A stretch of DNA of 64,000 bases from Candidatus Stoquefichus sp. SB1 (lineage in GTDB: Bacteria > Bacillota_I > Bacilli_A > Erysipelotrichales > Coprobacillaceae). The notes beneath the pieces are model-generated. The model did not search any database. It was not told the origin of the DNA and saw nothing but the letters and a program-made list of their open reading frames with translations. The position numbers and the translations under genes were made by a program. Positions 16,948 through 27,344 of this stretch are shown here, in pieces (position 1 is the first letter of the stretch; every line of letters starts with the position of its first letter). Location: assembly GCF_001244545.1 (NCBI RefSeq), contig NZ_LN852694.1:651747-715746 (forward strand), given 5' to 3'.

Positions 16948-17817
16948 TTAGTTTTCAATAAGTTCAATAAACTTTAAAGATGCAGGTGTTAATGTTTTTC
17001 TGGTTAGGTAGGCATAACCAATACTTCTTTTGGGGATTGGATGGCTAAGTTGAATTTCGTGGATAAGATGATTGTTTAAATCAGATAATGAAAATTCTTT
17101 GATAACACATGCTTTACCTAAATTGTTTTTAGCTGCATCTAATAAAAGATCGTGTGAACCTAATTCAATACTGGCTTTTAAAAGAATGCCATGGCTCGCA
17201 AAGTGGTAATCGACAAATTGTCTAGAGTTTGAAGATCTTTCAAGTAAAATTAATGATTCTTGTGAGAGTTCATGTAAGTTATATATTTTATTATCTTTTT
17301 CTTTGGATACAAAGATGTCATGAACCTGAAGACACTCTTGGATGGTAATAGCTTCGTCATGTAAAGGCATGTTAATAAATCCTATTTCTATTTGACCTGT
17401 TTTTAATAAATTGATAATTTCTAAACTTGTTCGATTGACCATTTTAATAGTGACATGAGGATAAAGCTGATTAAACTTAACAAGGTAGGGCATAATATAA
17501 TTTTGGCTTAATGTATCACCTGCTCCAATTGTTAATTCACCTTTTGTCAGTTCATGCTGGTTTACAATTTGATTTTCAGCACTGGTAATTAATGAAAGAG
17601 CATGCGATATCTGCTGATAAAGAAGAGCACCTTCTTTAGTGAGAATGACTCCTTTGGATTGTCTGATAAAGAGCTGGGTATTGAGTTCTTTCTCTAAAGC
17701 ATGGATAGCTTGAGAAACGGCAGATTGTGATATAAATAGATTTCTAGCGGCTAAAGAAAAGGATAAGGTTGAGGCAGCTTCATTAAAAATTTTGTATTGT
17801 TCAAGTTTAATATTCAT
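16948..17817 (-). CDS. LysR-family transcriptional regulator
   Basis: A 289-residue LysR protein. The N-terminal winged helix-turn-helix (about 3-62) shows the family pattern AARNLFISQSAVSQAIHALEKEL, then a linker helix and a two-lobed effector domain (about 90-289). Such regulators answer a small metabolite. AAGGAG is 8 bases upstream of the ATG. It is divergent from purA with a 149-bp gap holding the purA promoter, so control of purA or of itself is possible; the inducer cannot be inferred. Confidence 0.92.
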   Translation of the reverse strand: MNIKLEQYKIFNEAASTLSFSLAARNLFISQSAVSQAIHALEKELNTQLFIRQSKGVILTKEGALLYQQISHALSLITSAENQIVNQHELTKGELTIGAGDTLSQNYIMPYLVKFNQLYPHVTIKMVNRTSLEIINLLKTGQIEIGFINMPLHDEAITIQECLQVHDIFVSKEKDNKIYNLHELSQESLILLERSSNSRQFVDYHFASHGILLKASIELGSHDLLLDAAKNNLGKACVIKEFSLSDLNNHLIHEIQLSHPIPKRSIGYAYLTRKTLTPASLKFIELIEN

Positions 17818-17854
17818 ATTAGTTCTCCTTATATCATATTTGTTAAATATTAAT

Positions 17855-17883
17855 TTTACTAATAGATAAAAGTATCATATAAT
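17855..17883 (+). promoter_or_regulatory. Probable purA-guaA promoter
   Basis: TTTACT (17855-17860), 17-bp spacer, TATAAT (17878-17883), leaving a leader of about 75 bases without a recognisable purine riboswitch. Confidence 0.5.
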
Positions 17884-17927
17884 AATGCTGTTGATTCGTC
17901 AATGAATTGACTCAAAAGATTGAATAA

Positions 17928-19235
<1,308 letters not shown>

Positions 19236-19248
19236 GAGGAGGGAAAGC

Positions 19249-20793
19249 GTGAAAAGAGAATTAGTCATTGTTTTAGATTTCGGTGGACAATACAATCAGT
19301 TAGTTGCTCGTAGAGTACGTGAATGTAATGTTTATTGTGAAATTTATTCATATAAAGTTGATATTGAAAAGATTAAAGAAATGAATCCAAAAGGGATTAT
19401 CTTAACAGGTGGACCAAATAGCTGTTATGAAGAAAATTCACCTACATATTCAAAAGAATTGTTTGAATTAGGGATTCCAGTTTTAGGATTATGTTATGGG
19501 GCACAATTGATGCAGCATGTTTTAGGTGGAAAAGTTGAACGTGCTGAGGTGAGAGAATATGGAAAATCAAATTTAACAGTTAACAACAATTCTCCACTTT
19601 TTAGCAATGTTGAAAAAGAAAGCATTTGCTGGATGAGTCATTTTGATTATATTTCTCAAACAGCACCAGGTTTTGAAATTACGGCAACAACTCCTGATTG
19701 TCCAGTTGCTGCTTGTGAGAATATAAAACAAAATTTATATGCAATTCAATTCCATCCTGAAGTTTTACATACAAAAGAAGGAACAAAGATGTTATCAAAC
19801 TTTGTTTTAAATGTTTGCGGATGTGCTGGTGATTGGCGTATGGATTCTTTTGTTGAGGAACAAATCAAAGCCATTAAAGAAAAAGTTGGAAATGGTAAAG
19901 TTTTATGTGCTTTATCAGGTGGGGTTGATTCATCAGTTGCTGCAGTTTTATTATCAAAGGCTATTGGGAATCAATTGACTTGTGTTTTTGTTGATCATGG
20001 GTTACTTCGTAAAAATGAAGGTGATGAAGTAGAGAAAGTTTTTGGACCTGATGGCAATTATGATTTGAATTTTATTAGAGTCAATGCACAACAAAGATAT
20101 TATGATAAGTTAAAAGGTATTGAAGAACCAGAAGCGAAAAGAAAAATTATTGGTGAAGAGTTTATTCGTGTCTTTGAAGAAGAAGCTCAAAAGATCGGTG
20201 CAGTTGATTTCTTGGTTCAAGGGACAATTTATCCTGATATTGTAGAAAGTGGCTTAGGTGGTGAATCTGCCGTCATTAAGTCACATCATAATGTAGGGGG
20301 ATTACCTGATTGTGTGGACTTTAAAGAAATCATTGAACCTCTAAGAGATTTATTTAAAGATGAAGTACGTAAGGTTGGTTTAGAATTGGGGATTCCTGAA
20401 TATCTAGTCTTTAGACAACCTTTCCCAGGACCAGGGCTTGGTATTCGTATTATTGGTGAAGTGACTGAAGAAAAAGTGAAAATTGTTCAAGATGCTGATT
20501 TCATATATCGTGAAGAAATTGCAAAAGCTGGACTTGATCGTTCAATTGGACAATATTTTGCAGCTCTTACAAATATGCGCTCAGTTGGTGTTATGGGTGA
20601 TGAGAGAACTTATGATTATGCAGTTGTCTTACGTGCAGTGAATACAATTGATTTTATGACTGCTGAATCTGCCGAAATTCCTTATCAAGTTTTAAATAAA
20701 GTGATGTCTCGTATTATTAATGAGGTTCGTGGTGTGAATAGAGTATTCTATGATATTACATCTAAACCGCCAGGGACAATAGAGTTTGAATAG
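19249..20793 (+). CDS. guaA: GMP synthase (glutamine-hydrolysing)
   Basis: A 514-residue enzyme aminating XMP to GMP. The class I glutamine amidotransferase domain (1-190) has the nucleophile in GLCYGAQLM (Cys about 83) and the His-Glu pair in QFHPEV; the ATP-pyrophosphatase domain has [10 protein letters not shown] (about 222), and the dimerisation domain ends KPPGTIEFE. It starts with GTG, 7 bases after GGAGG. The last four codons are the attachment-site core reused at 31155 and 35548; the gene is left intact because the element restores the same codons. Confidence 0.97.
   Translation: MKRELVIVLDFGGQYNQLVARRVRECNVYCEIYSYKVDIEKIKEMNPKGIILTGGPNSCYEENSPTYSKELFELGIPVLGLCYGAQLMQHVLGGKVERAEVREYGKSNLTVNNNSPLFSNVEKESICWMSHFDYISQTAPGFEITATTPDCPVAACENIKQNLYAIQFHPEVLHTKEGTKMLSNFVLNVCGCAGDWRMDSFVEEQIKAIKEKVGNGKVLCALSGGVDSSVAAVLLSKAIGNQLTCVFVDHGLLRKNEGDEVEKVFGPDGNYDLNFIRVNAQQRYYDKLKGIEEPEAKRKIIGEEFIRVFEEEAQKIGAVDFLVQGTIYPDIVESGLGGESAVIKSHHNVGGLPDCVDFKEIIEPLRDLFKDEVRKVGLELGIPEYLVFRQPFPGPGLGIRIIGEVTEEKVKIVQDADFIYREEIAKAGLDRSIGQYFAALTNMRSVGVMGDERTYDYAVVLRAVNTIDFMTAESAEIPYQVLNKVMSRIINEVRGVNRVFYDITSKPPGTIEFE
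20781..20793. mobile_element. attL core within the 3' end of guaA
   Basis: AGAGTTTGAATAG, the end of guaA through its stop codon. The same 13 bases occur at 31154-31166 and 12 of them at 35548-35559. The 3' end of guaA is an established target for integrative elements. Confidence 0.85.
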
Positions 20794-20806
20794 TATATTA
20801 AATGTG

Positions 20807-20836
20807 AAAAAGTTCGATTGAATCGGGCTTTTTTTG
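20807..20836 (+). terminator. guaA terminator
   Basis: AAAGTTCGAT pairs with ATCGGGCTTT (two G-U pairs) around a 3-base loop, followed by T-run. It now lies inside the left end of the element. Confidence 0.75.
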
Positions 20837-20852
20837 CTTTTGAAAGTCGGAA

Positions 20853-20871
20853 TGATACACTTTTGATACAC
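20853..20871. repeat. Left-end integrase arm-type boxes
   Basis: TGATACAC at 20853-20860 and 20864-20871, 11 bp apart. The same pair geometry recurs at 31033/31044 and 35426/35437, each 100-125 bp left of a guaA core copy. Confidence 0.65.
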
Positions 20872-20954
20872 CTGTAATATTAGGTTTACTATTATTTTTC
20901 GTTTGGGAGTTTACTTATGAGAAATCTACAATGGATAGGAGGTGTAATAAAAAA

Positions 20955-20977
20955 ACACAGGAATTTTAAATTCCTGC
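20955..20977 (-). terminator. Terminator of the repressor gene
   Basis: CAGGAATTT hairpin (20958-20976) with the A-run to its left giving a T-run on the leftward transcript. Confidence 0.8.
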
Positions 20978-21552
20978 TATTTGTAAGATTCATATTTCTT
21001 TTTTAAACATTCGTAATAAGCTTTTTCGAGTTCATCATTATTAAATTCAGTATTTAATTGATCAAAATATTCATCTAATTCTTTAGAAATAAATGAAGGC
21101 TTTTGAATTGGATAGTTTAACATCCATTCAGTGTAGTTTGCAGTTGAAATAACTCCAGCACGTTCTTTTTTAGCCATTTCTAACCAGTCAGAAAGCTGAT
21201 CAATCAAAACATCATTTTTAATAATGCCATGCTTGTTTTGATTAAAGCGTAAAATTATTTGACCATCTAACTCATCAATGTCTAAACCATAAAATTGTGC
21301 TAACCAAAATAGAGTATATATAACTTTTTCACTGCTATACAAATCGGTATCTTCTAGCATGAATGATGTAGTATGTAATTTATCAGCAAGTTTATTTATT
21401 GTTTCTTTATTTCTTGGTTTCTTCATTTCTCTTTCATATTGAGAAATAGTAGAATAGGCAGATTTCTTTGAAAGACCGATTTGTTCGCCTAACTCGCTTT
21501 GGTCAATCTTTCTATATTTACGAATTGTTCTTAAATTAGATCCAAATGACAT
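20977..21552 (-). CDS. XRE-family repressor of the mobile element
   Basis: A 191-residue protein with an N-terminal Cro/CI helix-turn-helix (about 5-70; RTIRKYRKIDQSELGEQIG, then STISQYEREMKKPRNKET) and a C-terminal helical region of no known fold. It faces the excisionase and integrase genes across a 170-bp intergenic region with the palindrome ATTGACCT-N6-AGGTCAAT at 21706-21727, as expected for an ImmR- or CI-like repressor that keeps the element integrated. GGAGGC lies just upstream of the start on the minus strand. Confidence 0.82.
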   Translation of the reverse strand: MSFGSNLRTIRKYRKIDQSELGEQIGLSKKSAYSTISQYEREMKKPRNKETINKLADKLHTTSFMLEDTDLYSSEKVIYTLFWLAQFYGLDIDELDGQIILRFNQNKHGIIKNDVLIDQLSDWLEMAKKERAGVISTANYTEWMLNYPIQKPSFISKELDEYFDQLNTEFNNDELEKAYYECLKKKYESYK

Positions 21553-21705
21553 ATAATTATGCCTCCTTTATGTAAAAATTATAGGGCTGATCAACAATAG
21601 CCACAAATCTAGTATAACAGAAATAATAAAAAAATAAAATAAAATGAACTAAAATTAGGTCAAAATATTGATTTCGTATAAAATTGATGTTACAATCAAT
21701 GTGCA

Positions 21706-21727
21706 ATTGACCTGAATAAAGGTCAAT
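21706..21727. promoter_or_regulatory. Palindromic operator before the excisionase-like gene
   Basis: ATTGACCT GAATAA AGGTCAAT, a perfect 8-bp-arm palindrome with a 6-base spacer, 13 bases upstream of the next start. Variants with the same spacer lie at both right ends (31117-31136 and 35510-35529). Likely repressor or excisionase binding site. Confidence 0.6.
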
Positions 21728-21740
21728 GGAAAGGAGGAAT

Positions 21741-21944
21741 ATGAAAGAGACGAAATTATTTATTACACCAGAAGAAATTGTTGAAACGACAGGAATGTCT
21801 ATGGCTTACGCATATAAGCTTATTAAACGATTAAATTCTGAACTTGAAGCAAAGGGCTTTGTTACAATTCGAGGAAAAGTAAGTAGAGAATATTTCCAAG
21901 AAAGAGTGTATGGAGTTAAGGTAAAACAAGATGCCAGCGTATAA
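21741..21944 (+). CDS. Excisionase-like small DNA-binding protein
   Basis: About 67 residues with a MerR/excisionase-type helix-turn-helix: ITPEEIVETTGMSMAYAYKLIKRLN, then VTIRGKVSREYFQERVYG. The position, directly upstream of and overlapping the integrase gene by 14 bp, is that of Xis in Firmicute integrative elements; alternatively it is an activator of integrase. I start at 21741, since AAAGGAGG is 5-6 bases upstream of that ATG and overlaps the earlier in-frame ATG at 21726. Confidence 0.7.
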   Translation: MKETKLFITPEEIVETTGMSMAYAYKLIKRLNSELEAKGFVTIRGKVSREYFQERVYGVKVKQDASV

Positions 21945-23025
21945 GGATAAAAATGGAACATGGTATGCGAGCTACTTTAAGAAATGTTGGACTGGCGAAA
22001 GGAAAAGGACAGTTAAAAGAGGCTTTAGGACAAAGAAGGATGCCGAAAGATTTCTAGCAACAGAGAGATTAAAAGATGCAAAGGATTTAGATATGACTTT
22101 TGAATCATTTTTAGAAATTTATTTAAATGATTTAAGAAACCGTATTAAAGAAAATACAATGATAACGAAAGTTTGTTTGATTAATGATAAAATTCTCCCT
22201 TATTTTAAAAATCTTAAAATGAATGAGATCAGTGTTTCAGATATAACACAATGGCAAAATGAACTGCTTGCTTATCGTGATGTAAATCAAAAGCCATATT
22301 CACCAGTCTATTTAAAAACTATTCATAACCAATTAAGTGCCATTTTTAATCATGCTTGTAAAAGATATGGTTTACCAAGTAATCCTGCTAGGAATGCTGG
22401 TAACATGGGCAAGGAACAATATAAAGAAATGCACTTTTGGGTTAAGGAAGAATATTTAAAGTTTTCTGAAGTTATGATGGATAAAGATGGTATTTATCAA
22501 GCATTTGAAATTTTATATTGGTGCGGTTTACGTTTGGGGGAAATGCTAGCATTAACACCAGCAGATTTTGATTTTGAAAAAGAAACTTTAAGAGTAAATA
22601 AATCCTATCAAAGACTTAATGGAAAAGATGTTATCACGAATCCAAAAACAATTAAAAGTAATCGAGTCATTCAAATGCCACACTTTCTATCTGAGGAGTT
22701 AGAGGATTATATTAATCGGTTATATAAAATCAGAAAAAATGACCGTATTTTTCCAATTACTAAATCATGGTTACATCATGAAATGGATCGTGGTTGTAAA
22801 GAGGCAAAAATCAAAAGAATTCGTATTCATGATTTAAGACATTCTCATGTATCCTTGCTTATTGAAATGGGTTTTACGCCATTAGCTATTGCTGACCGTG
22901 TTGGACATGAAAGCATTGATATTACTTATCGTTATGCCCATCTGTTTCCAACTAAAAGTAAAGAAATTGCTAATAGATTAGATTTAGAAAGAGAGGAGAG
23001 TACGAATGTCGAAAAAGAATCTTGA
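21931..23025 (+). CDS. Tyrosine-family integrase
   Basis: A 364-residue site-specific recombinase of the Tn916/ICE type. It has an N-terminal AP2-like arm-binding domain (1-50; KRTVKRGFRTKKDAERF), a SAM-like core-binding domain (55-155) and a catalytic domain with the expected residues: Arg in WCGLRLGE (about 197), HDLRH (about 307), GHESIDITYRYAHL with the His and nucleophile Tyr (about 331-341). It should join the element's att site to the guaA 3' end. The arm-binding domain would bind the TGATACA boxes at both ends. Confidence 0.95.
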   Translation: MPAYKDKNGTWYASYFKKCWTGERKRTVKRGFRTKKDAERFLATERLKDAKDLDMTFESFLEIYLNDLRNRIKENTMITKVCLINDKILPYFKNLKMNEISVSDITQWQNELLAYRDVNQKPYSPVYLKTIHNQLSAIFNHACKRYGLPSNPARNAGNMGKEQYKEMHFWVKEEYLKFSEVMMDKDGIYQAFEILYWCGLRLGEMLALTPADFDFEKETLRVNKSYQRLNGKDVITNPKTIKSNRVIQMPHFLSEELEDYINRLYKIRKNDRIFPITKSWLHHEMDRGCKEAKIKRIRIHDLRHSHVSLLIEMGFTPLAIADRVGHESIDITYRYAHLFPTKSKEIANRLDLEREESTNVEKES

Positions 23026-23371
23026 TCAACAAAATCGTTTTCGTAATAAAGTTATCGCATTTAGAGTATCTGATGAAGAAAATGAAGTTTTAAATGCAAA
23101 GGTTAAAATGTCTGGACTGAACAAACAAGATTATTTAATTGCTTGTTGTAATGATAAAGATATTCTTGTACTTGGAAATCCGTATGTTTATAAGAATTTA
23201 AAAAATCAATTAAATGTGTTTATAAGAAGATTTAAAGAAATATCAGCTTTAAACGAATTAACTTTGGATGAAATTATTATACTGGAGAATATGTTATCTA
23301 TTATTATTGCACTGAAGGAAAATAAAAAGACACAGATTAAATCGAATAATAAAGGAGCACCTGAGAAATGA
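23006..23371 (+). CDS. Mobilization accessory protein (MobC-like)
   Basis: A 121-residue protein overlapping the integrase gene by 20 bp. An N-terminal ribbon-helix-helix-like stretch (KVIAFRVSDEENEVLNAKV...SGLNKQDYLI, about 15-50) is followed by a helical tail. Proteins of this shape are commonly annotated as relaxosome components in Firmicute mobilizable elements. A second, distinct MobC-like gene lies directly before the relaxase at 24663, so this one may instead regulate the integrase operon. Confidence 0.6.
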   Translation: MSKKNLDQQNRFRNKVIAFRVSDEENEVLNAKVKMSGLNKQDYLIACCNDKDILVLGNPYVYKNLKNQLNVFIRRFKEISALNELTLDEIIILENMLSIIIALKENKKTQIKSNNKGAPEK

Positions 23372-23483
23372 ACCTATTAAAATCATTCAATCTATTCTAT
23401 GTCAAACTTTATTTTATCTCTTTTTGTAGAAGAATAAAAGTCATAAAAATATTTTCTAAAGTAAAAAGAGGATGGAAAGTGAT

Positions 23484-24485
23484 ATGATGGCAGAAATTAC
23501 ATCATCTAATAACACTATTAATAAAGAAGTCAATGCTATTGCTTTGATGGAGAAATCATTTACAAAAAATAATCCTATTGTAGAGAATCTTTTTCCGGTG
23601 GGTGTTAGTTTGTTTGGGGCACCACAAAAAACTGGAAAAACATTCTTTGCTTTACAACTAGCCTTGTCTGTTTCAAGTGGGAATGATTTCATTGGTAAAA
23701 AGGTAAGTATAGGTCATGTTCTTTACATTGCTTTAGAAGATGGTCAACCTGCTTTTCAAAAGCGGATAAAAAGATTTAATATACAAATAACAGATAATTT
23801 AGATTTTTTATTTGAGCGTGCATATAACAGAATGTTCGATTTAGAAAAAGTGATTAAAGAATATAAAGAAAAAAATGAAGATTTAAGATTAGTTGTTATT
23901 GATACTTTTGCAAAGATAAGAAATAGGCCTAAAGTAGAATATGATATCGAATATGAAGAAGTGACAGCCATTCATGAGTTAGCACTTAAATATAATATCT
24001 GTATTTTATTGGTCACTCATGTTAAAAAGAAAATAGATTTCAATAATCCATTTGATAGTATTTATGGCTCAAGAGGGGTAACTGCTGCTGCAGATAGCAT
24101 TTTGGTTATGTTTAAAAGGGATGTGATAAACAAAATCAAGGAACTTCATATAACAGGTAAAGATATCCCAGATGAATGTTTATTTCTTATTCAAGATGAA
24201 ACGTTGTCCTTTTCAATTGCTGAAGATGTAACAGTGGATGAGAGAATTAATGAAAACTTAATTAGGGTTATTCATTATATTGTTGCTAAAAAGAAGTACA
24301 TTGGCTCTCATCAAGAATTAGCATCACTACTAGGAATTCAATTAACAGGAACTCAATTATATCATTTATTAAATAGTAATAAAGATGTGTTGAAGGAAAG
24401 TTTTATAGTTTATGAAAAAAAGTTACAAAGAGCAGGAAAAGCAAGAAAAATGTCTTTGAAGTATATGGGAGATAGTGATGATTGA
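23484..24485 (+). CDS. RepA-like AAA ATPase (RecA fold)
   Basis: About 333 residues. The RecA-like ATPase core has Walker A GAPQKTGKT (about 49-57), Walker B LVVIDTF (about 137) and the sensor ILLVTHVKK; the C-terminal ~100 residues look like a winged helix. It resembles the hexameric RepA helicase group common in mobilizable elements, and may let the excised circle replicate. The first in-frame ATG (23472) touches the purine-rich AGAGG, so I prefer 23484 or 23487. A 112-bp AT-rich spacer without other features separates it from the upstream gene. Confidence 0.7.
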   Translation: MMAEITSSNNTINKEVNAIALMEKSFTKNNPIVENLFPVGVSLFGAPQKTGKTFFALQLALSVSSGNDFIGKKVSIGHVLYIALEDGQPAFQKRIKRFNIQITDNLDFLFERAYNRMFDLEKVIKEYKEKNEDLRLVVIDTFAKIRNRPKVEYDIEYEEVTAIHELALKYNICILLVTHVKKKIDFNNPFDSIYGSRGVTAAADSILVMFKRDVINKIKELHITGKDIPDECLFLIQDETLSFSIAEDVTVDERINENLIRVIHYIVAKKKYIGSHQELASLLGIQLTGTQLYHLLNSNKDVLKESFIVYEKKLQRAGKARKMSLKYMGDSDD

Positions 24486-24486
24486 T

Positions 24487-24660
24487 AGTGACGGTGTGAC
24501 ACTGTTTGCTTTTAAGAGTAATAACCGTCACACTGTCACTTTTCTTAAAACGATAAAAGAACAAAATATAATGATTACTGTATTAGCAAGCAACGTATTT
24601 TGGGGGCAAAATATAAATTTTAGGGTTCCCCTAAGACCCAACGAGAGGAGAGTGACACAA
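24487..24660. other. Candidate oriT region
   Basis: A non-coding 170-bp stretch between the ATPase and mobC genes. It holds an inverted repeat AGTGACGGTGTGAC (24487-24500) / GTCACACTGTCACT (24527-24540), 13 of 14 matching. A second inverted repeat TTAGGG-TTC-CCCTAA lies at about 24622-24636, followed by a GC-richer segment unlike its surroundings. This is the usual place for the relaxase nick site. Confidence 0.5.
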
Positions 24661-24662
24661 TT

Positions 24663-24980
24663 ATGAAACGTAACAAAGAAATCAAGATTCGTTTTACCAA
24701 TGATGAATTATCGTCATTAAATAGTTATGTTTCTAAGGCAGGATATACCAGCCGAGAAAAATATATAAGAACTGTTTTATTAGATAGTGTTCCTAAAGAA
24801 CAGCCAAGTATTGATTATCAAAAACTTATTAATGAATTTAATTCAATTGGTAATAATTTAAATCAGTTAGTCAAATTATCTTATTATCAGCCTCTAATAG
24901 AGCAAGAAACTCTATTAGTGTTAGCACAATTAAAATCGCTTATATCTTCAACTGAATTAGCAGTAAGAGGTGTAAGTTGA
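24663..24980 (+). CDS. MobC-family relaxosome protein
   Basis: A 105-residue protein with an N-terminal ribbon-helix-helix (IKIRFTNDELSSLNSYVSKAG) and the typical MobC C-terminal motif IGNNLNQLVKL (about residues 62-72). MobC proteins bind beside oriT and help the relaxase open the strands. AGGAG is 9-10 bases upstream. The stop overlaps the relaxase start (ATGA), a standard mobCA arrangement. Confidence 0.82.
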   Translation: MKRNKEIKIRFTNDELSSLNSYVSKAGYTSREKYIRTVLLDSVPKEQPSIDYQKLINEFNSIGNNLNQLVKLSYYQPLIEQETLLVLAQLKSLISSTELAVRGVS

Positions 24981-26266
24981 TGGCAACAACTGGAATGTGG
25001 TCAGTCAAAAGCCGATTAGATCATTTAGTCAATTATGTATCCAATCCATTAAAAACAGTTATGCAATATGTGATAAATGAAGATAAAACGATGGAGAAAA
25101 GATATGTGACTTATATGAATTGTTCTTTTGACAATCCAAAAGAAAGCATGGAAAATACAAAGAAACATTATCATGATGAAAGTGAAATCCTTGCATTTCA
25201 TGGTTACCAATCTTTTGAGGAAGATGAAATTGATGCAGATTTAGCACATCAGTTAGGTGTGTTACTTGCTCAAAAAATATGGGGTGATCGATTTGAAGTT
25301 ATTGTATCCACTCATTTAGATACTGATAATATTCATAATCACTTTTTGGTTAATTCGACTTCTTTTAAAGATGGCAAACGTTATTGTAATACGTATAAAG
25401 ATATTTATAACATGAGAAAAATATCTGATGAGTTATGTTTACAACATGGATTATCAATTGTTGAAGAAAAGAAAAATATAGGAAGGTCAAGACAACAGTA
25501 TTTTCAAGCTAAAACATTAAGAGAAATGATACGTGAAGATGTTGATAGTGCAATCAATGTAAGTTACACTGATAGACAATTTTATAGAGAACTAGAATTA
25601 CAAGGATATGAAATTAAAATTAGTGAAAAAAATATTTCGTTGAAACATCCAATGCATCAAAGATTTGTTCGATTAAAATCATTAGGTCATGAGTATGAAA
25701 AGGAAAAAGTGTTTGAACGTATATTAGATCTCAACAAATCTAAGGAGATAAATAGGTCATGTTATTCAAGATATAATTTTAATATCGAGCCTTATTTTAT
25801 AAAGTATAAGCAACGAAAATTAACTGGATTACAAAGATTGTTTCTTCATTATCAATACGTCTTAAAAATTATTCCTAGAGATAATCGAACCCATTTAAGT
25901 CCTGAATATACAAAAGAATTAAGAGAGGCAGTGAAGAAACTAGATGAACTATCCCAGCAAACTATTATTTTATGTACTCATAATATAAGCACAATTGATG
26001 AACTTAATATTTATATGAATGATTTGCAAGCACGAATAAATTTATTAGAAAAACAACGAACCAAGTATCGAAATGATATACGAAGATATAATGATATATC
26101 TATGGAAAATGAACTTAAAGAAAAGGCTAAAGAGTTGACACCACAAATATCTAAACTTAGAAAAAATTTAGCATTGTGTCAAAAAATTGAAGATAGATTA
26201 TTAAATATATCAAGATTTATAGAATCAGTTGAAAGAAAGAGGGTAAGAAATCATGAAAGAAATTGA
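24980..26266 (+). CDS. Relaxase / mobilization nuclease
   Basis: About 428 residues. The N-terminal relaxase domain carries the three-histidine metal motif HLDTDNIHNHFLVN (about 114-127), as in MobP-type enzymes that nick oriT and bind the strand through an N-terminal tyrosine. The C-terminal half is basic and coiled. I start at ATG 24980, 7 bases after AGAGGTG, and not the TTG before it. No secretion genes are present, so transfer would depend on a co-resident conjugative element. Confidence 0.88.
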   Translation: MATTGMWSVKSRLDHLVNYVSNPLKTVMQYVINEDKTMEKRYVTYMNCSFDNPKESMENTKKHYHDESEILAFHGYQSFEEDEIDADLAHQLGVLLAQKIWGDRFEVIVSTHLDTDNIHNHFLVNSTSFKDGKRYCNTYKDIYNMRKISDELCLQHGLSIVEEKKNIGRSRQQYFQAKTLREMIREDVDSAINVSYTDRQFYRELELQGYEIKISEKNISLKHPMHQRFVRLKSLGHEYEKEKVFERILDLNKSKEINRSCYSRYNFNIEPYFIKYKQRKLTGLQRLFLHYQYVLKIIPRDNRTHLSPEYTKELREAVKKLDELSQQTIILCTHNISTIDELNIYMNDLQARINLLEKQRTKYRNDIRRYNDISMENELKEKAKELTPQISKLRKNLALCQKIEDRLLNISRFIESVERKRVRNHERN

Positions 26267-26615
26267 ATATATTGAAGTTGATGGATTATTATATCCCATT
26301 TTAAAGGTAGAACCTGTAAAGCAATTAAATTTAACAAGATTCGGTAGAATAAGATTGAATTTTCTTAAAGAACATCATAAAATCATTTATACTAATATGT
26401 TAACTAGTAATACGTTAAATAAACATTTACAAAGTATAGATGATGAGGCAAATCAATTATATGACAAACTGATTGATGATTATAAGAAGAAAAGAAATAT
26501 TACTGAAGAACTGAAAGAAAAAAATCAATTAGAATGGATTCGTGAAATGAATAATATTGAAAATTGTGTATTGGAAATCATATTAAAAAGTATTATTTAT
26601 CCTTGTGATTTCTAA
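26253..26615 (+). CDS. TnpV-family protein
   Basis: A 120-residue protein overlapping the relaxase by 14 bp. It matches the TnpV family found at the ends of Firmicute mobilizable elements: a short beta-rich N-terminus (YIEVDGLLYPILKVE), FGRIRLNFLKEHHKIIYTNML, and a helical tail DEANQLYDKLIDDY ... ENQLEWIREMNNI. Its function is unknown. A decayed copy with high nucleotide similarity lies at 41265-41510. Confidence 0.75.
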   Translation: MKEIEYIEVDGLLYPILKVEPVKQLNLTRFGRIRLNFLKEHHKIIYTNMLTSNTLNKHLQSIDDEANQLYDKLIDDYKKKRNITEELKEKNQLEWIREMNNIENCVLEIILKSIIYPCDF

Positions 26616-26738
26616 TGCATGATAAAAAATTTTTACTAAATTAAAATAAATTGTTAATATGAATAATGTGTTATATTCTTTGATAAAAAATCTAATTTAG
26701 AACTTGATAATGTTTGTAATGGAAATATTAGAAAATAG

Positions 26739-26747
26739 TGGTATAAT
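26739..26747 (+). promoter_or_regulatory. Extended -10 promoter of the nuclease-caspase-TIR cluster
   Basis: TGGTATAAT, with no good -35 at the usual distance. It lies 25 bp before the first gene of the cluster and after the TnpV gene, so the defence genes have their own start. Confidence 0.45.
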
Positions 26748-26771
26748 AAAAAAAGATAAGGAGATGAAAGA

Positions 26772-27344
26772 ATGTTTGTGCCTTGTAAAGAATCTATTCT
26801 TAAAATGACTCCTATTGAATTTGAAAAGCAATCATTGCGTATATTAACTGAACAGTTACAAAATATTGAAAACTGTATCTTTCAGCATAATAAAATTATT
26901 AAGGTTGATGATGGAAAATATCAAATTGATGGATATATAGAATTTGAACTCATGGGTATTAATTATAAAACATTAGTAGAATGCAAGCATTATAAAAGTA
27001 GTATATCTAGAGAAAAAGTTGCAGTACTTTATGATAAAATACGTGCTTGCGGAGCAAATAAGGGCATATTGGTGTCATCATCTAATTTCCAAAGTGGGGC
27101 AGTACAATATGCAACAAAACACGGGATTGCTCTAATACAGTTAACTAATACTGATAGTATATATGTAACACGATCACGTATCACACAAATGAGTAGTAAA
27201 TTTACTGAGCGAGGGGAAAAAGCAAATTCTTATATAGGGGTAATGCAAATAGGAGATGAATATAATGTAAAATGTTTGTATTTAAATGATACAGAATTAG
27301 GGATAAGAAATTTTTTAATTGAAGATATAAGGAGGATTAAATGA
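26772..27344 (+). CDS. Mrr-like restriction endonuclease domain protein
   Basis: A 190-residue protein. Residues ~10-140 have the PD-(D/E)XK fold of the Mrr/YraN group: FEKQSLRILTEQL helix, DGYIEF (acidic residue), then VECKHYKS (E-X-K, about 74-81) and the supporting VAVLYDKIRACGANKGILVSS and GAVQYATKHGIALIQL. Such domains cleave DNA. The C-terminal ~50 residues are unassigned. It overlaps the caspase-like gene by 4 bp, so the nuclease and protease are made together with the downstream TIR-like protein. Confidence 0.75.
   Translation: MFVPCKESILKMTPIEFEKQSLRILTEQLQNIENCIFQHNKIIKVDDGKYQIDGYIEFELMGINYKTLVECKHYKSSISREKVAVLYDKIRACGANKGILVSSSNFQSGAVQYATKHGIALIQLTNTDSIYVTRSRITQMSSKFTERGEKANSYIGVMQIGDEYNVKCLYLNDTELGIRNFLIEDIRRIK

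Noticed and set aside
24475-24666. 63-codon open frame between the RepA-like and mobC genes
   Set aside because: It covers the inverted repeats of the candidate oriT, overlaps the previous gene, has no RBS of its own and an implausible composition.
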